A stretch of DNA of 59,420 nt from Runella sp. (GTDB lineage: Bacteria; Bacteroidota; Bacteroidia; Cytophagales; Spirosomataceae), in NCBI RefSeq assembly GCF_027484545.1, contig NZ_JAIXST010000346.1, positions 1-59,420 on the forward strand, given 5' to 3'. The notes under the pieces are model-generated. The model was not told the DNA's origin and did no database searches. It saw only the letters and a list, made by a program, of their open reading frames with translations. Shown one piece after another: positions 6,600 through 16,600 of the stretch. The first letter of the stretch is position 1. Every line of letters starts with the position of its first letter. The position numbers were made by a program, and so were the translations under genes.

Positions 6600-7607
6600 T
6601 TAGAAATAGCGAGGAGTAAGAATCTTGCTCTTGCTGAATCCAAACTCGTAACGCAGCATGATTTCGTGGGTTGGAATGTTCAAAAACTTGCGACTGTCGT
6701 TCAGATTATTACGAGTCCAGTCATAAGAATATCCCAAGCGAAACTGATCTGACAATTGAAGTTCGACCATACCAACGAGCGCGTCTCCTTTCAAAACATT
6801 TCCATCGATTTGTTGAATTTTGCCGGCATAGGTCGAAAAGCGATTATGACGGTACGACATTCCGAAAGCAACACGGTCGTTAAACCAAAGATTCAGGTTT
6901 CCGTCCAATGAAAGTCCTACGCCGCTCACGTAACGAGCCATCATAGAAGGCTTGAGTTTTACGTTGTTGCGTCCGATTACAAACCCTGCTACTGCGTAGT
7001 AGTGACGACGTACTTTGGCACGTTGATCGTTGTCGTAATCGTTCAGGTTGTTCTCAATCAAATAAGGCACTGAAATTCCTAAGTAAGAACGATCGTTGCT
7101 AAGATAAATACCAGTTCCGAAGTTTGGCAAAATTTTAGAAACATTACTGGCAAATGCAGGATCTGACAGGTTGTTTCCAAGATTAGCTTTAGACAAATCC
7201 CAGCGGAAACTCATTGCGCCCCCCTGCAAACCTAATGCCAAAGTCGAACGTTCGCCTATTTTGATGCGAAAAGCGTAAGAAAGCATAGCACCTGTCCAGT
7301 TTTCAAGACCGATTTGGTCATTGAATAATTGAAGGCCAAGGCCTACTCGTTCACGATTGACGGTCATATCAATGCTGAAAGTTGCCGTCTGCGGTGCGCC
7401 TGCCATTCCACCCCATTGGTTGCGGTAGAGAGCGGTTGCACTTAGGACATCGCGACTGCCGGCGTAGGCGGGATTGAGGGCCATCATGTTAAACATGTAC
7501 TGCGAGAACAATTTGTCCTGCTGGGCCCAGGTTTTACTGCTGCCGATCAACGTGATCAGCAGCAGTAATATCGTGCACTTTTGTTTGATGAGATTGGTCA
7601 TCGTCAT
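6600..7607 (-). CDS. PorP/SprF-family T9SS-associated outer-membrane protein
   Basis: 335 aa with a signal peptide to ~28 (...TWA-QQDKLFSQYMFNMMALNPAYAG). The segment LFSQYMFNMMALNPAYAGSRD is the diagnostic N-terminus of the PorP/SprF family; the rest is a series of amphipathic beta-strands for an outer-membrane barrel. In Flavobacterium SprF is needed to display the adhesin SprB, and type B sorting domains require a cognate SprF-like protein. The gene starts inside the stop codon of the giant adhesin (TAATG overlap at 7607), so the two are probably translationally coupled and form a cargo/partner pair. Confidence 0.93.
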   Translation of the reverse strand: MTMTNLIKQKCTILLLLITLIGSSKTWAQQDKLFSQYMFNMMALNPAYAGSRDVLSATALYRNQWGGMAGAPQTATFSIDMTVNRERVGLGLQLFNDQIGLENWTGAMLSYAFRIKIGERSTLALGLQGGAMSFRWDLSKANLGNNLSDPAFASNVSKILPNFGTGIYLSNDRSYLGISVPYLIENNLNDYDNDQRAKVRRHYYAVAGFVIGRNNVKLKPSMMARYVSGVGLSLDGNLNLWFNDRVAFGMSYRHNRFSTYAGKIQQIDGNVLKGDALVGMVELQLSDQFRLGYSYDWTRNNLNDSRKFLNIPTHEIMLRYEFGFSKSKILTPRYF

Positions 7608-10600
7608 TAGCGGTTAATGGTCATAAATCGACTTGATTTCTTAATCTCACCGCCGTTTTGGTCTTGCAGAATCACATTGTAGAAATATGTTCCGGCAGGC
7701 ACCCCTTGGTTGTTATTAGCTACACCTACGTTAGCTCCTCCCTCCCAATCGTTCTGATAATCGTTGTTACGATAGACCAAATTCATCCAGCGGTTGTATA
7801 TTTCAAGAACAATCTTCGTGCCAGATGGATGACGAATCACAAATTTATCGTTGATTCCGTCAGCATTTGGTGAGAAACCTTCAGGGATAAACAAACCACC
7901 GTCAGAAGTAATCACAATTGGTGTAAATTCTGCTTCAGTCAAGCCTGTTGGGTCATTGTCTCCGTTCAGATCAGGTACCAAGCCGTTGGTTGAAAGATCT
8001 GTCACAGAATTCTGACCGGCTAAGGCTGAGCCAAGTGCGCGGTTGAGATAAGGCGTCAGGCGTCCGTCGTTCGTTACGTTGATAGTAAAGAACAATGAAT
8101 CTGTACGTCCACCTGCCAAACGACTTTGTTGCGCGAGCAAGAGATTTACATCGCGGTCTCCGTCGAAGCCAGGATTGATACGTAAGCTGCTTGAGTCATT
8201 GGCAGTCGGTGTACCTACTAACTGATAGCTTGCGCCGGTCAGAGAACTGTATACTTTAGTCAATGAGTCAGATACCTGAACGTTGGTCAACACACCTGCA
8301 CCGTAGTTTTTCAAGATAACACGGTAAGTGATGTTCAAACTTCCATCCCCTTTACGTAAGGTATCTTTGATAGACATCGCCAATCCAAGTAAACCTTTGC
8401 CTGGAGTCGAGTTGAGTGATACCGGCGTAGATTCGCTGTTGTTGCGTGGATCCAAGTCATTGTCAGGGTCAACATTATCACCTGTCGTTGACGTATCGGC
8501 CGTTGCTACACCACCTTGCGTTAAACCTGTACCGATAGCGATATTGTAGAACTTCGTTACGGAATCAGGATTGTAAAGCGAAACAATTACCGCTAAGTTG
8601 ATACTGCGAGTGGCACCTTTTGGTAATGTACTCAAAGAGTCAACCAATAAATTGGTGAGCAGCCCTTGACCTGTATAGGTCGAATCTACTGTCAACCCGC
8701 CGTCTGCAGTAACAAGTGGTTTACCAACAATTGCCGCCTTCGATCCAAATGTGAGTCCCAAGTCATCCTTCACCTGGATTTTTTTGAGGTCACTTGTACC
8801 AAGGTTAGTTATACTGATGGTGTAAGGAATCTTGAATTTACCATCTCCGACGACAATCGGTCTGCCTGCTGATTTAGATAAACCAATCAAAGCGCTTGGC
8901 AAATCGAAACGTACAGGAGTCGAGTTATCAACAGGAGCATTCACGACAGTACCTTTATTAGAAGCATCTTTCACCGGTGTACCGCTTCCGTTACCCGAAG
9001 CAACTACGCTTCCTAAGAATAGTCCGGTATTTCCGTTTGGCTTGATGTTGATAGTGACCAAAACCACATTTTCAGCACCTACCGCCAATGAACTTCCTGA
9101 ACCTAAGATGTTCTTATCAGAAGTTCCGTTGTAACTGCCATTCGGTACCAATGTACTTCCGGCATTTACAGTTGGAGCACCTACTACTGTAAAGGTAGCC
9201 GGTAATCCTATGTGACCCGTAATGCTGTCTACTACCTGAACACCGGTTAATGGAATGTTACCAACGTTTTTCACCGTGATTTTATAAGTAACATCGTAGC
9301 TGACATCAGCGCCGTCGCCTTTCTTAACGATATTATCAACCGCCAAGGCTACTCCGATTGCAGGTGAGACAGTACCATCGCTTACTACTATACTTACCGA
9401 AGACTGGTTGTTAGAACCGTTAGGATCTACTTGGTCAGCGTAAGTGATGGCAACTTTGTTGGTTACTTGGTTACCCGGTTTTTTCGCTTTGGCAACTACC
9501 GTTAATGTATCGCTGCTTCCTGCGGTCAGAGACGCAATCCGTGTGGTCAATACGCCACCCGTGTTGGTCATTCCGGAAGTAGAAACCACTTCCAATTCTG
9601 ACGGCATGATATCGCGAACATCTACGTTGGTTGCCTTGTGCTGACCGTTGTTTTTCACTACGATCTTGTAAGTAACATTTTCACCTACCAGCGCCACTGC
9701 TTTGTTAGCAGTCTTGTTGATGCTCAAATCAGAGCGGAGTGTATCGGTAGCACAATCGAAGATTTTCACTTCAATTGCGGCCGGTGCACTATAACAACCG
9801 TCTTTCTTATAAACGACGTAGTATGTGCCGCCTCCTACTGCTTCCGGTGTGCCTACAAGGCAGGTACATGCCAATTGCGCTGCTGATCTGAACTGAGTTG
9901 TATAAGTTCCGTTACCTTCAAGAGCTGTGGTCAAATCTACCGTGGTACTTGGGCAAGTATTACGAAGGTTTTTCACGATTGGTGTTGGCAGCGCTTTTAC
10001 AACTACTGTAATATAAGCGGATGGAACTGAGCAACAACGTTTAACATCGACAAGTGCATAAGCATACGTACCCGGCTCGGTTACGTTCCATTGTCTGATA
10101 CCATCAGAAGCAGGGAACAACACTTTACCGTCTTTAAACCATTTCACTTGATAATCCTGTTCGCTGGCTTTCAGTTTCACAGTGTCACCTTGACAGATCG
10201 TGATTGTTTGAGGCAATGTATCTGCTTTGAGCGTACCGTTTACGATGATTTGAGGTCTGAACTTGATACCTTCAAAGATCAGTTTCAAATCGTCTTTCCC
10301 AGCTACGCATTTGCCGCTACCATCAGGATCGTTGGTGGTTAGGGTGAGCATAACCTCACCCTTAATCAAATCTTCCAACGATGGATAGTAAGTAGCATCG
10401 AGCGCAAGCGGATTGCTGAACTTACCTGTTCCGTTTGTTGACCAAATTGCACTTGTGGCAACTCCACCGATTTTACCATTGAGTTTGTACTCGATAGCAG
10501 CACAGATAGCGGCGTCTCCACCGGCATCTGCCGTAGCAGGGTTGGTTTCACAAGGCGTTGTTTCGCAAGGCGAAATCAGGACGTGGATAGCAACACCTTC

Positions 10601-13600
10601 ACTGTAGCAACCGACAGTTGAGCGGAAGAATGCGTAGTAAGTACCACTCACTCCTACTGCTAACGGATTAGCTACCGTTGGCGAGCCTGGCGTATTTCCT
10701 TCGTGGAACTCAAGTACTAAACCTGCACCTGTTGTGTAGTTCTTCACCGCTGTGGCGAGATCTACCGTTTTCACAGGGCATACATTAGCTAGGCTAACCA
10801 CTTCAGGTGTTTTCACTTTCGGAGCCACTATCACATTTAAGGTGTTTGAAGCTACACTTTTGCAAGAAGCATTGTTGCAGCAATAAGCAACGTAAATAGT
10901 GCTGGCAGCAGGAACAATCGTAATTGAGCTTCCTACCTGACCGTTTGACCATTGGATGTATCCTGAACAAGCAGTCAACGCTGTCAGAGTTACTGACTCA
11001 CCATAGCAAAGGTTAGTTTTGGAAGCCTGAACCGTTGGAGCGGCAGGTACGCCAACCACGATGGTAAGCGGTGACGATGGCGCACTTTCACAATTGCCTA
11101 CTTTACACTTAACAGTGTAAGTAGTTGTTGTTTCGGGCGTTACAGAAATCTCAACACCTGTTGCGCCATTAGACCATAGTACCGTTCCTTCGCAACCCGA
11201 AGCTTTTATGCTTACTGTTTCACCTTTGCAAATTGCTTTGGTTGAGCAGAGGATGGTTGGAGGGTACACTTTCGTTACTACAACAGTTACTGCATTTGAG
11301 GCATCGCTTGTGCAATCACCTTTCTTACATACTGCGGTATAAGTAGTTATACCAAGTGGGTTCACAGTAATGCTGTTACCCGTTGCACCGTTTGACCAGT
11401 TAATTGTACCGCCTTCGCAACCTGTTGCTGTGAGTTTTACGCTACCACCCTCACATACTACTGCGGCGTCTGCCGAAATAGATGGAGCTTTGCAGTCAAT
11501 CACTTTCACAGTTACCGGTATAGAAGCTTGGCTGGTACATGCTCCCACTTTACATACTGCTGTATAAGAAGTAGTTACCGTTGGAGTTACCACAATACTG
11601 GCTCCTGCTTTACCGTTTGACCAAGTGATTTCACCATCGCAACCAGTTGCAGTCAATACCGATGTTTCACCCAATTGGATTACTGCCGGAGCAGCTGATA
11701 CCGTTGGAGGTGTTACAGGGTATACTTTGATTGTGTAGTCAGCCGATATTGGGCTTGTACAGTCACCTACTTTACATTTTGCAGTATAGGTAGTAGTTAC
11801 GGTTGGATGAATGACGATAGCAGGACCTATTTCACCTGTTGACCAATAGACTGTGCCTGCGCAGTTTTTCACCTGAAGCGTTACGCTTTCACTAGGACAA
11901 ACTTTATCAGTACTACAGATTACAATTGGTTTTTCAGGAGTTGGTACTACTGTAACCGTTGCAGAACCCGGAGCGCTTTCACATTTACCGATTGTACATT
12001 TGGCAGTGTAGGTGGTGGTTGCATTTACAACTACGTCAATGCTTACACCTGTTGCACCTGTACTCCAGCTAATGGTTCCGCCTTTACAACTGGCAGCCGT
12101 CAATTTAACTGTGCTGCCTGCACAAACCGTTGACGATGGACTTACAGTAATTGTTGGAGGCGTTGAAATGTTGTCTACCGTTACCGTTACATACCCCGGT
12201 GCACTATCGCATTTACCATTTACGCGGCATGATACTGAGTAAGTTGTCGTCGTTGTTGGCGTTACTGTGATACTTGCTACACCTGTTGCACCTGTACTCC
12301 ATACATAAGTACCTGTACAGCCAGAAGCAGTCAATACTGAACTTTCACCTGCGCAAATACTTGGTTTAGAAGCATATACCGAAGATACCGCACCAGCTGT
12401 AGTCACCGTAATCTTCACTTTATTTGATTTAGGACTTTCGCAAGTTCCTACCTTACAAACCGCAGTGTATTCAGTAGTAGCCGTAGGGCTTAGTGTAATA
12501 CTTACACCTGTTGCACCATTTGACCAGAGAATTGTACCATCACAAGTACCACCCGCAGTAAGGGTTGTGCTTTGACCTGCACAAATCAAGGTTGGCTCAG
12601 CAGAGATTGTTGGTGCGGTAGCATTACCCACTGTGATTGTCACAGGAGCAGAAAGTCCGCTTACACACTTACCGAGTGAACATGTAGCTGTGTAAGTAGT
12701 CGTAGAAGCAGGGCTTACTACAATACTTGCACCTGTTACACCGCTTGACCAAGTTACGATACCTTCACAACCTGAGGCAGTCAATGTAACACTGCCACCG
12801 TTACAAATAGTAGTCGATGGGCTTGCAACCACGGTTGGAGGCGTTACAGGGATAACTTTGATAGTGTAATCTTTCGATCTTGCTTTGCAGCCACCATTGT
12901 TACAAACCGCCCAATACGTAGTCGTTGTCGTTGGATAAACCACAATGGCAGGGCCTGTTTCTCCCGTTGACCATTCTACAATACCTGCACAATTTGTCAC
13001 CTGAAGCGTTACGCTTTCACCCGGACAAACTTTATCGGTGCCGCAAATAACTACAGGAGTTTCTCCTTTAGGGATAACATTGATTGTTACGCTCGCTTTT
13101 GGACTTTCACACTTGCCAATTTTACAATATGCTGTGTAAGTTGCAGTTTCTGTCGGTGTTACCACAATCTGTGCTCCCGTAGCGCCTGTACTCCATACGA
13201 TTGTACCTGCACAATTAGAGGCAGTCAATGTTGCCGAACTTCCCAAACAAATGGTTTTAGAAGAGCTAACTACAATAACCGGTGTCGTTGGCGTGTTTAT
13301 GTAAATCGTAGTTGGATTTGACGGACCGCTTATGCAACCGTTTTTGTTACAAACAGCTGTATACGTAGTGGTTTCGGTCGGTTTCACAACAACGCTTGCG
13401 CCTATTGCTCCATTAGACCACATAATTGTACCACCTGCACAACCGATTGCATAAATAGTTGTACTGTCACCAGGACAAAAATTGGTAGTTGCACAAGCCA
13501 AAACAGGAGGTTCAGGTTGTTTGATACAGTCTACTTTAATTGTTACCGTTGAAGTATCGTTATTCGCTTTCGTCGGATCGTTGTTCAGTCCTTTTACAAT

Positions 13601-16600
13601 CGCTGTGTTCGTGATTGTTCCAATCGCGTTGATTGTTGCACGGATTTGGAGAGTACGATTTGCACCTACTGCCAAGTTTCCGATTGTCCAAACACCTGTT
13701 CCTACATTGTATTCAGCAGCAGGGTTTGCACTTACAAACGTCAACAAAGAAGGTAATACATCATTAACTGTTACACTTGGTGCATTTATAAGACCGTTGT
13801 TAGAAGCAACTACGCTATACGTAATTGTCTGACCCACTGTGTATGGAGACGGTTCGATAACTGACTTCACAACTGCTAAATCTGTTACGCAAGGCTTGAT
13901 TTCCACTTTTACTCGGCCTGCATTGCTGTATGTTCCGCAAGATGCTACTTCAAATAAGTAGTAGTACCCTGATACACATACATTTGTAGGATCTGCTACC
14001 AACGGATCCGTTGGCTTAGGACCTGTACGCCATTCTAAGCGACCACCCGGTGTACGAGGCTGTAATCCATGCGCAGTTAAATCAATGCACAATTTAGGAC
14101 AATCATTTGTAAGATCATCACACGTTGGAGTTGGAGGAGTTGGACATACAACTGCAATGTCTTCGTTGTCTTCGTCATCCTCTTTAGGTGTCCCTGTACC
14201 ATTGCCCGGAGAAGAGTCTTGATCAGGTTGATCTGACTTGCTTACTTGAGCAAAGTTCTTGATTGTTCCTGTTCCAACCACTTTGGCGACAAACGTCAAA
14301 GTAATGGTTTGAGCTACTTCAATTTTAGCAATTTTACCAGTTAACACTGTTCCAGCAAGCGTGAACGCAGCGTCACCTGATACATATTGTAAACCTGCCT
14401 GTAACGTATCGGTTACTTCAACGTTAGTGGCTACAGATGGACCGTCGTTAGTTACTTTAATTGTATAAGTAACGTTGTCATTCTGCTGTGGCGTTTTGTT
14501 GCTAACCGTCTTCGTCAAACTCAAATCAGCAGGACAAAGTTGGATTGTCACAACGATTCTACCAGGATTGCTGTATTCGCCGCAAGCTGCTACTTCAAAT
14601 ACGTAGTAGTTACCCGGAGTACAAACCTTAGTTGGGTCAGCTACCAATGGCGACTGAGGCGTATTTCCTGTATGCCATTCCAATCTGCTGCCCGGAAGAC
14701 TTGGTGCTGTAACGTATTTAGTCAAATCAACACATTTAATCGGACACTCGTTTTTAGCATCTTCACAGGTTGGAGTTGGAGGAATCGTACATGTTTTAAC
14801 ACGTACCAGTTCGTTGTCGTCGTCGTCTTCTCCTTTAGTGAAGCCGTTACCCAGTATCGAATCTTTGTCTTTTACAGTATTGCCGTTTTTATCTTTGGCA
14901 TCCTTGATCTGTGCAAAGTTCGTCAACGTAGTTCCTGCAAAAGTAGCATCCACTTTTACCGTGACGTCAACCGTAGCGGTTGCACCCGGTGCCAACGGTC
15001 CAGCTATCGGTACATTCAAGGTCGCAATCCGACCTGCTACTGTCCAGTCCGTATCGGCCAAAGTCATACCAGCAGGTAATGAATCTAACAGTGCAATAGC
15101 GGTTGCCGTCATTGAACCTTCGTTTTTAACCGTCAAAGTGAAGTTTACCAAATCGCCTAGCGCTACATCTGTCGATTGGCCAGCTGCTAATGATTTGTTC
15201 AACGCCAAACGAAACGTGGTCAAACCTGCACCTATGGTCAAGTCACTGCGTTTCTGCGGTGTCAAGACCACAGCAGGGGTGATACCCGTAATTGGATCGG
15301 CATCACTATCCGTTACATCTGAACCCGTATTAGGTTTCAAACTTAATTTACATGTATCTAGCAGAGTCTTCGTATCAAACTGTACGTAGTAAGTACCTAC
15401 CAGTAAGTTAGTAAACAAGTATTTACCATCTGTACCTGTCAACATCGAATCTTTCTTCGCGACAGGACCGCTGGCAGTGCCCGTCCATAAGATTACCTTC
15501 ACGCCTTTCACACCTGGTTCACCAGAATCCTGTTGGCCGTTATCATTACGATCTTTCCATACAAAATCTCCAATGCTGCCCAATGGCGTAACACGTACCG
15601 GTTCGTCATCGTCATCATCTTCTGATTTAGTAAAGCCGTTACCCGGTGTCGAATCTTGGTCTTTTACAGGGTTGCCGTTTTTATCTTTGGCATCCTTGAT
15701 CTGTGCAAAGTTCGTCAAAGTAGTTCCTGTAAAATTAGCATCCACTTTCACAGTGATGTCAACCGTAGCGGTTGCACCTGGTGCCAATGGACCGGCAATT
15801 ACGTTATTCAACGTTGCGATTTGACCCGCTGCTGTCCAATCTGTGTCGGCCAAACTCATACCTGCCGGTAATGAATCCGTCAAGGCAATGTTGGTCGCCG
15901 TCATTGAACCTTCGTTTTTAACCGTCAAAGTGAAGGTTACTAAATCGCCTGGCAATACATCTGCTAATTGGCCGGCTGCCAACGATTTGTTCAACGCCAA
16001 ATCGAAATTAGTTACCGCTGCATCTATTGTTGGATTGTCCTTATTAATTCCTGATTTGGTAGGATCAATAACTACTACCTGAGAGAAACCTGTAGTTGGA
16101 TCTGCATCGTTATCAGTTAAATCTGAACCTTGATTTGAATTCAAACTCAATTGACATGTATCAGGCAAACTTGTTGGATCAAACAATACTTTGTAAGAAC
16201 CCGAAGTTAAGTTGGTAAACAGATATTCACCATTAAGACCGGTAAATGTGGTATCAATGGGTGAGAACGTGCTACCGCTATCTTTATATAGTATTACACG
16301 TACATTTTTCACACCCGGTTCACCGGAATCCTGCTGGCCGTTATCATTACGATCTTTCCAAACAAAATCTCCAATGCTGCCAAGTGGGCTGTACAATGCA
16401 CCGTCAATCGTAGGATTGTCTTTGTCAATACCGCTTTTGGCAGGATCAATTTTAACGACCGGACTAATACCGGTGGTTGAATTGAAATCGCTGTCTTTGG
16501 TATCGTCACCGCCTTTGTTGGTTGAATCACTCAATACGCAACCTGCTGGTAAAGTGGTTTTAACTATTTGTACAAGGTAATCGCCTTTTAGCAATCCGCT

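Noticed and set aside
10830-13530. Regular ~225-bp repeats as a possible CRISPR array
   Set aside because: The period is too long, the repeats are diverged and the whole stretch is translated as Ig-like domains.
14540-15389. Long plus-strand open frames (179 and 191 aa) inside the adhesin gene
   Set aside because: They are antisense to repeated SdrD-B/DUF11 coding sequence, recur with the repeats and have no protein-like features.
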